DNA from: JAMXLO01 sp041487355 | GTDB taxonomy: Bacteria; Pseudomonadota; Alphaproteobacteria; Acetobacterales; Acetobacteraceae | Length of the DNA: 33,698 bases | Reading direction: 5' to 3' | Assembly (NCBI GenBank): GCA_041487355.1 | Contig: JBGPND010000036.1 | Location: 1-33,698 of the forward strand | Shown here: piece by piece, positions 7,584-14,759 of the stretch | Position numbering within the stretch: position 1 is the first letter of the stretch | Layout of the letters: each line of letters begins with the position of its first letter | Program-made: the position numbers and the translations under genes | The notes under the pieces: model-generated | The model's input: only the letters and a program-made list of their open reading frames with translations | The model's database searches: none | What the model was told of the DNA's origin: nothing

Positions 7584-7632
7584 CATCGTCATGGCCGTCC
7601 CCGGACTTGATCCGGGGACGGCCATGACGATG
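7584..7632. repeat. GTCATGGCC/CCGGACTTGATCCGG palindrome (family A), perfect copy
   Basis: Two 22-bp arms (7584-7605 and 7611-7632) are perfectly complementary around a 5-base loop CTTGA. The element lies about 50 bases after the fnr stop and before the tRNA-Leu gene on the other strand, so it may also act as a bidirectional terminator. It is the cleanest copy of a family found at least six more times here. Confidence 0.9.
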
Positions 7633-7704
7633 AAAGAACGACCATCTGTGGGGCAACCGAGCGAATCTTGCTCAGCCTGCTTCGTCAGCGAACCGAGAGA
7701 GGTC

Positions 7705-7787
7705 TGCGCGAGGCCGGACTCGAACCGGCAAGGAGTTTCCTCCGGGGGTTTTTGAGACCCCTGCGGTTACCATTTCGCCACTCGCGC
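7705..7787 (-). tRNA. tRNA-Leu (anticodon CAA)
   Basis: Read on the minus strand, GCGCGAG (7787-7781) pairs with CTCGCGC (7712-7706) as the acceptor stem, with discriminator A at 7705. The anticodon loop is CTCAAAA, giving anticodon CAA for UUG codons, closed by GGGGT/ACCCC. The D-loop (GTGGCGAAATGGTAACCGC), a long variable arm typical of a class II tRNA, and the T-arm GCCGGTTCGAGTCCGGC are all present. The 3' CCA is not encoded. Confidence 0.93.
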
Positions 7788-7811
7788 ATGGGAGAGGTTG
7801 GTCGCCCCAGC

Positions 7812-8705
7812 CTATGCCATCGGCATGACCGGCCGCAACCGGCTCGGCACGAAGCTGGAGGCCTCGGCGAACGGCGCGCCCTTCGCCACGGTGCAGCCGG
7901 CATAGGCGCCGTCCGCGTCGTGATACAGCGCCCGATGCGCCATCAGCGACGTCCACTCCAGCCCGACCTGGTGGTAGTGGAACTGCAGTGCCCGCCGCCG
8001 CCGATCGGAGCGGTTCGCGGCGGTGTAGTGGTGGATCAGACTGTGGAAGATCAGCACGTCGCCTGGGTCCATCGGCAGGGCCACGCGTTCGTCGAGGCGC
8101 AGCAGATCGGGCCGAATGGTGCAGAGATTGATGTCCTCCGCTGGGACGTGCGGCGCCGGACCGCGCAGGTGGGAGCCGGGGATAACCTCCATGCAGCCGT
8201 TCTCCCGCGTGGCCGGATCGAGCGCGATCCAGACGCCGAACATCAGATTGGGATCGCTGCCGCGAAAATAGGCCGCATCCTGGTGCCACGGCTTGTCGCC
8301 GCTGACCTTCGGCGGCTTCACCAGTGCCATTTCCTGCAGCAGCACGCGGCCCTGGCCCATCAGCGCATCGAGGATCGCATGCAGCCGGGCCGACATCGCC
8401 GCGCGCAGCAGCGCCGGCGAGGCGTCGGTGAAGTCGCCGAACTTGCGGATCAGATCGGCGCGATCCGCCGCGGTGGCGTTGGCGGGGCCCACCGTCGGTT
8501 CCAGGGCGATGAATGCGCCCGTGCCATCGCGCCGCCCATGCTCCAGCCCGGGATCGGCGGCGAGGGCGCCCAGCGCTGCCAGGCATTGCTCGACGTGGCC
8601 GGGGTCGAGCACCCCGGGCACCACGAGGTAGCCGTCGCGCCGGTAGCGGCCGATCGCGTCGAGATCGAGCACGGTTGCGGGCGCTGTATCGACGCGAACA
8701 TCCAT
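7812..8705 (-). CDS. Phytanoyl-CoA dioxygenase (PhyH) family protein
   Basis: PhyH-family proteins are Fe(II)/2-oxoglutarate-dependent oxygenases that hydroxylate or halogenate small molecules; the substrate cannot be inferred. The 297-aa product has the facial-triad start H141-x-D143 in PWHQDAAYFRG, the conserved turn GCMEVIPGSHL, and the distal region GDVLIFHSLIHHYTAANRS with the third ligand probably H225 or H226, followed by arginines suited to 2-oxoglutarate. The ATG at 8705 (MDVRVDTAP) is preceded by AGGAG. A longer frame up to 8825 only translates a family A repeat and is rejected. It stands alone between two tRNA genes. Confidence 0.85.
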   Translation of the reverse strand: MDVRVDTAPATVLDLDAIGRYRRDGYLVVPGVLDPGHVEQCLAALGALAADPGLEHGRRDGTGAFIALEPTVGPANATAADRADLIRKFGDFTDASPALLRAAMSARLHAILDALMGQGRVLLQEMALVKPPKVSGDKPWHQDAAYFRGSDPNLMFGVWIALDPATRENGCMEVIPGSHLRGPAPHVPAEDINLCTIRPDLLRLDERVALPMDPGDVLIFHSLIHHYTAANRSDRRRRALQFHYHQVGLEWTSLMAHRALYHDADGAYAGCTVAKGAPFAEASSFVPSRLRPVMPMA

Positions 8706-8734
8706 TCTGGGTCTCCTGGCGAGCGGCCGACGAC

Positions 8735-8773
8735 GGCCGGGTGATCCCCGGATCAAGTCCGGGGACGCCCATG
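8735..8773. repeat. Family A palindrome copy upstream of the PhyH gene
   Basis: CCCCGGATCAAGTCCGGGG occupies 8746-8764, flanked by GGCCGGGTGAT and ACGCCCATG. It is the same core as the other family A copies, in inverted orientation and with one degraded outer arm. It lies about 30 bases upstream of the PhyH start. Confidence 0.8.
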
Positions 8774-8871
8774 CAGGATGCCATGCCAGTCCTGACACGC
8801 CCAGACCAGGTCGGGTCAGCGCCACGTTGACCCGGCCATGCCGGCCGACTAGATACCCCGTTTGCCACTGA

Positions 8872-8946
8872 TCGGGTGTAGCTCAGCGGTAGAGCAATCG
8901 GCTGTTAACCGATTGGTCGTAGGTTCGAATCCTACCACCCGAGCCA
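8872..8946 (+). tRNA. tRNA-Asn (anticodon GTT)
   Basis: The acceptor stem TCGGGTG (8872-8878) pairs with CACCCGA (8936-8942), followed by discriminator G and an encoded CCA (8944-8946). The D-arm GCTCAGCGGTAGAGC, the anticodon stem-loop ATCGG-CTGTTAA-CCGAT with anticodon GTT, and the T-arm GTAGGTTCGAATCCTAC are all complete. Confidence 0.96.
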
Positions 8947-8988
8947 GCTAGCTTTTCTTGCGAGCGCAGCGAGTTAGAAAAGCTAGCT
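8946..8988 (+). terminator. Hairpin immediately after tRNA-Asn
   Basis: AGCTAGCTTTTCT (8946-8958) is exactly complementary to AGAAAAGCTAGCT (8976-8988), giving a 13-bp stem that starts at the last base of the tRNA. The loop itself contains a short GCGAG repeat. A T-tract after the stem is missing, so it may act as a processing or transcription-end structure rather than a textbook terminator. Confidence 0.6.
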
Positions 8989-9034
8989 GCCCCCGCGCAG
9001 GCGGAGCCCAGATGCACCGTGGGCCCCCGAATAC

Positions 9035-9116
9035 GAGCGTGTGAAAGCAACAGCTCCATCGCGATATTCTGGGTCACCGTCACCGCTCGGGCAGTGATGG
9101 ATACATTCACACGCTC
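9035..9116. repeat. Short inverted repeat element (11-bp ends)
   Basis: GAGCGTGTGAA at 9035-9045 is the exact inverse complement of TTCACACGCTC at 9106-9116, enclosing 60 bases. A similar word, GAGCGTGTTAGGAGC, occurs at about 26865 in a repeat mosaic, so this may be a small dispersed element. Confidence 0.5.
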
Positions 9117-9209
9117 CTACACCGGGGTGGCGGACCTGCCGCCAGTCTTGCGGACGCACCCGGCTCTGGCATGCTGTCCCCAGTCGTCACTGCCAGCGGA
9201 GGAACGTCC

Positions 9210-9833
9210 ATGGCTGAAGCAAGTTGGAAGATCAGCGGCGAATACATGGAGAGTTGCAACTGCGACTATCTCTGCCCCTGCATCTTCACCAATCCGCAGG
9301 CACCGGCGACGCATGAGCATTGCATCGCCGTCATGGCCTTTCGGATCGACTCCGGCCATCACGGCGAGACCAGCCTCGACGGCCTGAAGTTCGCCCTGGT
9401 GATCCGCTCAGGCCGCGTCATGGCCGACGGCAACTGGATGTTCGCCTGCGTGGTCGACGAGACAGCCAACGAAGCCCAGCGCAAGGCACTCGCCGGCATC
9501 GCGAGCGGTGAGGCCGGTGGCCCGCCGTCGCTCATTCGCAACAACCTGGTCAGCGATTTCCGCGGCGTGGCGTACAAGCCGATCACGTTCACGATGGCAG
9601 GGCTCAAGCGGGCGGTGGCCATCCCCGATATTGTCGCTTTCGAGATCGAAGGCGTCGTGTCCCGCAACCGCAGTGGCGAGCCGTTCTACATCGACAATAC
9701 GGCGCATCCCGCGAACCGCCGCCTCGCACTGGCCCGCGCCAAGGAAGCGCATGTCCACGGCTTCGGCCTTGACCTGGACCTTGTGGGTAAGGGCAACAAC
9801 GGCCATTTCGCACCGTTCGCGTGGGCCGCGTAG
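9210..9833 (+). CDS. DUF1326 family protein
   Basis: The 207-aa product matches the DUF1326 family by its N-terminal signature GEYMESCNCDYLCPCIF, with cysteines at 16, 18, 22 and 24 in a C-x-C-x3-C-x-C arrangement suited to metal or redox chemistry. The biochemical role of this family is not established. The ATG at 9210 follows a GGAGGAA ribosome binding site; an in-frame ATG at 9171 lacks one. No signal peptide or membrane segment is visible, so it is probably cytoplasmic. It precedes a dodecin gene by about 75 bases on the same strand, so they may be co-transcribed. Confidence 0.85.
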   Translation: MAEASWKISGEYMESCNCDYLCPCIFTNPQAPATHEHCIAVMAFRIDSGHHGETSLDGLKFALVIRSGRVMADGNWMFACVVDETANEAQRKALAGIASGEAGGPPSLIRNNLVSDFRGVAYKPITFTMAGLKRAVAIPDIVAFEIEGVVSRNRSGEPFYIDNTAHPANRRLALARAKEAHVHGFGLDLDLVGKGNNGHFAPFAWAA

Positions 9834-9908
9834 CTGCGGTAAAGTCGAGCGTCACCAAGCACGACAGACGGGTGACCGCCGCAACCGCCATCACAGGGAG
9901 AACCTCAA

Positions 9909-10118
9909 ATGCCGGAGCAAGTCTACAAGGTTGTCGAACTCGTCGGCTCGTCCGAGGAGAGCGTCAGCAAGGCCATCGACCGGGCGATCGAGAAAGCCGC
10001 CCTCACGATCAGGCATCTCGGCTGGTTCGAGGTCGTGCAGGTCCGTGGCCACATCGAGGACGGTAAGGTGGCGCACTATCAGGTGACCATCAAAGCGGGC
10101 TTCAGACTGGAAGAGTAG
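9909..10118 (+). CDS. Dodecin
   Basis: Dodecins are small proteins that assemble into hollow dodecamers storing or buffering flavins (and in some cases coenzyme A) in the cytoplasm. The 69-aa product has the family layout: VYKVVELVGSSEESVSKAI, one helix, then GWFEVVQVRGHI in which the tryptophan of GWFEV stacks on the flavin, and a final strand VAHYQVTIKAGFRLEE. Length is exactly that of bacterial dodecins. A ribosome binding site (AGGGAGAA) precedes the ATG. Confidence 0.93.
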   Translation: MPEQVYKVVELVGSSEESVSKAIDRAIEKAALTIRHLGWFEVVQVRGHIEDGKVAHYQVTIKAGFRLEE

Positions 10119-10235
10119 CCGAGGTTCACTGTCCGGTCGGACTGCCTTCAACGATGAACATTGACAGTTATACGAAATCGCGTTGGTGGTGGCTCGTGCC
10201 AAGGGTTGAGACGATCGGCTCGTCGCCATGCTTTC

Positions 10236-10353
10236 CCCGTCATGGCCGTCCCCGGACTTGATCCGGGGATCACCCGGCCATCCGTCGCGGCACCGGTGCC
10301 GATGCAGATGCCCGGGTGATCCCCGGATCAAGTCCGGGGACGGGCATGACGAT
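10236..10353. repeat. Composite family A element with inverted halves
   Basis: Two family A cores face each other: CCGGACTTGATCCGGGGATC near 10252-10271 and GATCCCCGGATCAAGTCCGG near 10318-10337. The outer ends are CGTCATGG (10238) and GGCATGACG (ending 10351). The whole could fold as one large cruciform or as two local hairpins. It lies between the dodecin and acyl-CoA dehydrogenase genes, which converge here. Confidence 0.88.
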
Positions 10354-10397
10354 AGGGGCAGGGCCGATCGGTCATCCTATTCGGGAAATGGCATTAG

Positions 10398-11630
10398 CTA
10401 GCGCCTGCCCGTCGGCACCTGGTTGAATGGCTTGTTCTTGTCGACCCGAATGTCCGCGGGCAGGCCGAGCACCCGTTCGGCAATGATGTTGCGCAATATC
10501 TCGTCGGAACCGCCGGCAATCCGCGCGCTCGGCGAGGACAGCAGCGCCTGCTGGAACATCGCGTAGGCCTCCGCGAGATCGTCGTCCATCACCAGGCCCG
10601 CCATTCCCATCAGGTCCAGCCCGTAGGACGCGATATCCTGCAGCTTGCCCGCGTTCACCAGCTTATGGATGGAGTTCTCCGGCCCAGGCGTCTGCCCGCG
10701 CGACAGTGCCGTCATGGTGCGGAAACGGGTGAACTTCAGCCCCTGCGTCCGCGCATACCACTCGGCGATGCGCTCGCGCACCGCGCCATTGCGGATCGCC
10801 GGCACGCCATCCTGCACCAGCGAACGGCTCAGCTCCACCAGATCCTCGACATCCGGCCGATGCACCTCGCCCACCGCCAGGCGCTCGTTCATCAGCGTGG
10901 TGAGCGAGACCTTCCACCCCTGCCCCACCGCGCCCAGCCGCTGCGCATCCGGCACGCGCACGTTGGCGAAGAACACCTCGTTGAAATGCGAGGCGCCCGA
11001 CATCTGATGGATCGGTCGTACCTCGATGCCCGGCGATTTCATGTCGAGGAAGAAGAAGGTCAGCCCTTCGTGTTTCGGCACATTCGGATCAGTGCGCGTG
11101 ACGATGATGCCTAAATCCGACAGATGCGCGCCCGAGGTCCAGATCTTCTGGCCATTGATGATCCACTCGTCACCGTCGCGTTCGGCGCGCGTGCGCAGTG
11201 CCGCCAGGTCCGAGCCACCTGCCGGCTCGGAGAACAACTGGCACCACACTTCCTCGCCGCGCAGTGCCGGCCGGACATAACGGTCGAGCTGCTCGGGGTT
11301 CGCGTACGCCATCATCGTCGGGATGCACATGCCGAGGCCGATTTCGAACAGGCCACGGGGCACCGCGTAGTTCTCCTCCTCCTGCTGGTAGATCACCTGC
11401 AAAATGGGCGACGCCTCGCGCCCGCCGAACTGCTTCGGCCAGGTGATGGCGGCAAGCCCTGCATCGGCCTTCTTCGCCTGCCACTCCTTGCACCGCCGCA
11501 CCGCATCGGCGCCGAGATCGCCGAGGCGCAGCACCGGGCGCGCCCGACTCTTCGGTTCGGCGTTGGCTGCCAGGAAGCCGCGCGCCTCGGCACGGAATGC
11601 GGCCTCCTCTTGTGTGTCGTTGAAGTCCAC
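10398..11630 (-). CDS. Acyl-CoA dehydrogenase (larger subunit-like)
   Basis: Acyl-CoA dehydrogenases are FAD flavoproteins that introduce an alpha-beta double bond into acyl-CoA. The 410-aa product has the helical N-domain, the FAD/substrate motif QLFSEPAGGSDLAAL, IIVTRTDP in the middle strand domain, and the C-terminal helical domain ending GGSDEILRNIIAERVLGLP. The Y-E-G position that holds the catalytic glutamate in MCAD is replaced by A-G-G here, as in many members of this subgroup. The start is a GTG at 11630 with AGGGGGCGGAA before it, 9 bases after the upstream dehydrogenase gene stops. The paired arrangement suggests a heteromeric enzyme acting on a non-standard (for example dicarboxylic, terpenoid or steroid-like) acyl-CoA; that is inference. 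Confidence 0.88.
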   Translation of the reverse strand: MDFNDTQEEAAFRAEARGFLAANAEPKSRARPVLRLGDLGADAVRRCKEWQAKKADAGLAAITWPKQFGGREASPILQVIYQQEEENYAVPRGLFEIGLGMCIPTMMAYANPEQLDRYVRPALRGEEVWCQLFSEPAGGSDLAALRTRAERDGDEWIINGQKIWTSGAHLSDLGIIVTRTDPNVPKHEGLTFFFLDMKSPGIEVRPIHQMSGASHFNEVFFANVRVPDAQRLGAVGQGWKVSLTTLMNERLAVGEVHRPDVEDLVELSRSLVQDGVPAIRNGAVRERIAEWYARTQGLKFTRFRTMTALSRGQTPGPENSIHKLVNAGKLQDIASYGLDLMGMAGLVMDDDLAEAYAMFQQALLSSPSARIAGGSDEILRNIIAERVLGLPADIRVDKNKPFNQVPTGRR

Positions 11631-11639
11631 TTCCGCCCC

Positions 11640-12755
11640 CTACGCCGCGTTGCGTGTTTCGATCAGCTCGACCAGCCGGTGCTTCCAGTACGGCGCCGCA
11701 CCAACCGCCAGCGCGAGCTGTTTGGATCGCCGGTAATACAGATGGCAGTCCACATCCCAGGTGAAGCCGATCCCGCCATGCGTCTGGATGTTTTCCTTCG
11801 ACGCCAGATGAAACGCCTCGGTCGCCGACACACGCGCCGTGGCGGCGGCCAGCGGCAACTCGGCCGCATCGGCGGACAATGCCCACGCTCCGTAGTACGC
11901 ATTCGAGCGCGCCAGCTCGATCGCGACATACACGTCGGCCAGCTTGTGCTTGATCGCCTGGAACGAGCCGATCGGCCGGCCGAACGCGTATCGCTCCATC
12001 GCGTAGTTGCGCGCCATCTCCAGACAGGCATCCGCGCCGCCCACCTGTTCGAAGGCGATCAGGATCGCTGCGCGCTCCAGCAGGCGCTGCACGAACGGCC
12101 AGCCTGTCGCCGCCGGACCAAGCTTTTCCACGTCCGTTCCGGTGAATTCGATTCGCGCGTAATTGCGGCTGGGATCGACTGTCGTCAGGTTGCGCCGGCT
12201 CACCGTGCCCGCCGTGAGATCCGCCACGAACAACGCGATCTCGTTGGTCTCGTCACGCGCCACGACGATGGCGAAATCGGCGATCCCGCCATCCATGACC
12301 GGAAATTTGCCGCCGCTCAACCGGCCGCCGACCGCGCGCAGCCGCACACCGGCGGGGTCGGGATTTCCCGTGCCTTCCGCCAGCGCGAAGCTGCCGATGG
12401 CCGAACCATCCGCCAACTTGGGCAACAGACGTCGCTTCTGCGCATCGCTGCCCGCGAGCAGGATCGCCTCGGTCGCGAGATAGGCGGACGAAGCGAACGG
12501 AACCGGCGCCAGCGCGCGACCGAGTTCCTCCGCCAGCACGCAGAGCCCCGCATAACCCAGGCCGGCGCCGCCATACTGCTCCGGGATGGCCGCCCCAAGC
12601 CAACCCATTTCCGCCATCGCCTGCCACAGGGTGACCGCATAGGGTTCCACCCCTTCCAGCACCCGGCGCACCGTCCCCGGTGGCGATTGTTCGGCAAGAA
12701 ACCGGCGCGCCTGATCGCGCAACTGCTTCAGCTCGTCGGAGAAGTCGAAATTCAT
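11640..12755 (-). CDS. Acyl-CoA dehydrogenase (smaller subunit-like)
   Basis: The 371-aa product is a second acyl-CoA dehydrogenase in the same operon. It starts at the ATG at 12755 (MNFDFSDELKQLRDQARRFL); an in-frame GTG four codons upstream is possible. It has LGAAIPEQYGGAGLGY in the N-domain, a short central domain (AEGTGNPDP), and the C-terminal TFRTFQ-equivalent RYAFGRPIGSFQAIKHKLAD, then THGGIGFTWDVDCHLYYRR. The pairing with a larger, divergent dehydrogenase resembles alpha2beta2 acyl-CoA dehydrogenases in which FAD sites are shared between subunits. Each gene alone would be annotated generically; the pair is the informative feature. Confidence 0.87.
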   Translation of the reverse strand: MNFDFSDELKQLRDQARRFLAEQSPPGTVRRVLEGVEPYAVTLWQAMAEMGWLGAAIPEQYGGAGLGYAGLCVLAEELGRALAPVPFASSAYLATEAILLAGSDAQKRRLLPKLADGSAIGSFALAEGTGNPDPAGVRLRAVGGRLSGGKFPVMDGGIADFAIVVARDETNEIALFVADLTAGTVSRRNLTTVDPSRNYARIEFTGTDVEKLGPAATGWPFVQRLLERAAILIAFEQVGGADACLEMARNYAMERYAFGRPIGSFQAIKHKLADVYVAIELARSNAYYGAWALSADAAELPLAAATARVSATEAFHLASKENIQTHGGIGFTWDVDCHLYYRRSKQLALAVGAAPYWKHRLVELIETRNAA

Positions 12756-12821
12756 CGGAGCCACCACGAGAACACGGCATCAGCCTAAGCAGCCTACACG
12801 GCATAGAGCAATTGACCCAGA

Positions 12822-12911
12822 CTGTCATTGCGAGGAGCAAAGCGACGCGGCAATCCCGTGGTGGGCACGCAACCGGCGCGAGATTGCTTCGCCTGCGGCT
12901 CGCAATGACAG
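12822..12911. repeat. Family B palindrome (CTGTCATTGCGAG ... CTCGCAATGACAG)
   Basis: CTGTCATTGCGAG at 12822 is inverted as CTCGCAATGACAG ending at 12911. Inside, AAGCGACGCGGCAATCCCG faces CGAGATTGCTTCGCCTGCGG. The unit is about 90 bases and recurs at 20914 and 26896. It lies between the divergent acyl-CoA dehydrogenase and aminotransferase genes. Confidence 0.9.
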
Positions 12912-12994
12912 CGGGACCCGGCTCGCAGCCATGCCGTTGACCACGGCCGGCCGATCGGTGGACCCTTGCCGGTCAGTGCCTCCGGAGGATCGAG

Positions 12995-13921
12995 ATGACC
13001 GCGCTCTCCAACAGCCGCGTTGCATGGTTCAACGGCGAGTTCATGCCGGAGGCCCGGGTGCTGATTCCGTTCCGCGATCGAAGCTGGAAATACGGCGACG
13101 GCGCATTCGACATGACCCGCACGTTCGACGGCCGGCCGTTCCGCCTCAAGCAGCATATCGATCGCTTCTACCGCTCGCTGCGCTATCTCCGCATCGATCC
13201 TGGCGTGTCGCCTGGCAAGATGATCGAACTGTCGGAGGAGGTCGTCGCCCGCAACGAGCATCTGCGCGCCAGCATCGGCGACTGGTGGGTTGGCCAGCGC
13301 GTGAGCCGCGGCGTCGATGCCGTCGGCGACGAGGGATGGGAACACACGGGGCCCAACGTGGTCATCGAAGTGGTGCCGCTGCCACTAAAAAAACGGGCAA
13401 AATTCTTCCGCGACGGGGCCGATGTGATGGTGACGGCAATGCGTCGCACGTCACCAACGATGCTGAGCCCGCGTGCCAAGATGCACAACTACCTGAACAT
13501 GATCGTCGCCGAGATGCCGGTGAAGGCCGCCGATCCCGACGCATGGGCGATATTGCTGGACGAGAACGGCAACCTCGCCGAGGGCCTCGGCAGCAACATA
13601 TTCATCGTCCGCGATGGCAGGCTGCTGACGCCGCGGCAACATTATGTACTGCCGGGTGTCAGCCGGCAGATGACGATCGACCTCGCCGCGGCATTGAACA
13701 TCGCGTGTGAGGAGCAGGACCTCGACCTGTTCGACGCGGAAACCGCGGACGAGATGTTCCTGACGTCAACCAGCCTTTGCATCCTGCCGGTTCGCAGCTT
13801 CAATGGCGGCAAGGTAGCTGATGGCAGAGTACCGGGACCGGTGACGGCAAGGCTGATGGCAGCCTACAGCAAGGAAGTCGGCTGCGACTTCGTCCGCCAG
13901 TATCTCGATCGTCTGGAGTGA
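12995..13921 (+). CDS. Class IV aminotransferase (branched-chain/D-amino-acid type)
   Basis: This PLP enzyme of fold type IV (the BCAT, D-alanine aminotransferase and ADC lyase group) is 308 aa. RDRSWKYGDGAFDMTRTFDGRPF is the family N-terminal signature. The PLP-binding lysine is K162 in SPRAKMHNYLN, and E196 in EGLGSNIFIV should contact the pyridine nitrogen. TSTSLCILPV matches the phosphate-contact loop region. Distinguishing transamination of branched-chain amino acids from other substrates needs active-site comparison I cannot make. The ATG is preceded by GGAGGATCGAG. A run of seven A residues (13386-13392) is unusual for this GC-rich gene but the frame stays open. The stop codon begins a perfect hairpin. 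Confidence 0.87.
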   Translation: MTALSNSRVAWFNGEFMPEARVLIPFRDRSWKYGDGAFDMTRTFDGRPFRLKQHIDRFYRSLRYLRIDPGVSPGKMIELSEEVVARNEHLRASIGDWWVGQRVSRGVDAVGDEGWEHTGPNVVIEVVPLPLKKRAKFFRDGADVMVTAMRRTSPTMLSPRAKMHNYLNMIVAEMPVKAADPDAWAILLDENGNLAEGLGSNIFIVRDGRLLTPRQHYVLPGVSRQMTIDLAAALNIACEEQDLDLFDAETADEMFLTSTSLCILPVRSFNGGKVADGRVPGPVTARLMAAYSKEVGCDFVRQYLDRLE

Positions 13922-13946
13922 CGCAAGGGGCTGGCCCCTTGCGTCA
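13919..13946 (+). terminator. Perfect hairpin starting at the aminotransferase stop codon
   Basis: TGACGCAAGGGGC (13919-13931) pairs exactly with GCCCCTTGCGTCA (13934-13946) across a TG loop. The stop TGA is the first arm's start. There is no T-tract, so termination efficiency is uncertain. The right arm overlaps the start of the next inverted-repeat element. Confidence 0.65.
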
Positions 13947-14171
13947 TGGCGGGGCTTGGCCCCATAGGCGCTAACTTAACGAATTTGACGGCGAGGCACC
14001 GCCCACTCAGCGTCATGCCCGGGCTTGACCCGGGCATCCCTACCAGCACCGTGCCGCGATAGATCGCCGGGTCAAGCCCGGCGATGACGTTGAGAGAGGG
14101 GCGTCTCGGCACCTCTGTCCCTCCGGAACACGCTTAAGTTAGCGCCTATGGGGGTTGGCCCCGCCATGACG
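13942..14171. mobile_element. MITE-like element with 38-nt terminal inverted repeats
   Basis: The left end 13942-13979 and right end 14134-14171 are inverse complements except for a 4-base central patch: CGTCATGGCGGGGC plus CCCCATAGGCGCTAACTTAA on the left, mirrored on the right. The 154-bp interior has no ORF but contains a complete family A palindrome (14011-14089). Size, inverted ends and lack of coding potential fit a miniature non-autonomous transposable element or a nested repeat. It fills most of the 326-base gap between the aminotransferase and lipoprotein genes. I see no clear target-site duplication. Confidence 0.65.
14011..14089. repeat. Family A composite palindrome inside the MITE-like element
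   Basis: CGTCATGCCCGGGCTTGACCC at its left end faces GGGTCAAGCCCGGCGATGACG at its right end, each half also being self-complementary. The spacer CTACCAGCACCG also occurs in the copy at 33569. This suggests a family A unit inserted in, or captured by, the larger element. Confidence 0.8.
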
Positions 14172-14247
14172 TTGCAAGTGCGCCAGTTCCCGCCATCAAC
14201 TTAAGTGGACACACGAGGGCTTGATGGCCGAGTCCCTGCCCGTTGCG

Positions 14248-14511
14248 TCAGCGGTTGACGCCGCCGCCCGCCTGCCGAGCGCTCAGCATGCCGTCCAGGC
14301 GCTGCCCCAACGCATCCGATACCGCATTCACCGAATGCGCTCCGCCACTGCCCGAACCGTCCCCGGCGACGCGCACCGCGCCGCTCGATGCATCGGTCGA
14401 AGCCGGTGTTGTCGTATTGCTGCACGCGGCCAGGGCAATCAGCGCGGGCAGCGCAAGATACAGCCGCCAATGTTGCGGCATGCGGCCGCCGGCCGCCGTT
14501 CGAGCTTGCAT
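14248..14511 (-). CDS. Small predicted lipoprotein, 87 aa
   Basis: The product has a basic n-region, a hydrophobic stretch LALPALIALAA and a lipobox ALAAC with Cys30 as the lipidation site, followed by a Ser/Thr/Gly-rich linker (SNTTTPASTDASSGA) and no recognisable domain. The ATG at 14511 has GGGAG about 9 bases before it; an internal ATG at residue 11 would still leave an intact signal. It should be exported by Sec, lipidated and anchored to a membrane. Function unknown. The following 248 bases (14512-14759) show no gene or clear signal. Confidence 0.65.
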   Translation of the reverse strand: MQARTAAGGRMPQHWRLYLALPALIALAACSNTTTPASTDASSGAVRVAGDGSGSGGAHSVNAVSDALGQRLDGMLSARQAGGGVNR

Positions 14512-14759
14512 GATCGTGGTCTCCCGGTACCATAGTTTCGTTACGCTATCTATGGCGGTCTTGCGGGACCCCGATTCCGCACGGCGCCGTTCCCCATCAC
14601 CCTATGGCAGGATAGATGGGCACTCGCCAAGCCGAATTGACATGTTCGCGATCAAGTCGGCCAGTGACTTCAAATGCGATCACTTTGCCGTGAAACAATA
14701 CCGTCGAATTGCACCAAACAGTGCCGCAACGGAACGTTGTCGCCAGACAACCTGTGCTG

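Noticed and set aside
7606..7620. TTGATCCGGGGA in family A repeats as Fnr sites
   Set aside because: The half-sites are not spaced TTGAT-N4-ATCAA, and the same word occurs in every repeat copy regardless of neighbouring genes.
13386..13392. Run of seven A in the aminotransferase gene as a programmed frameshift site
   Set aside because: The frame continues normally with conserved sequence and the alternative frames give no meaningful product; there is no downstream stimulatory structure I could identify.
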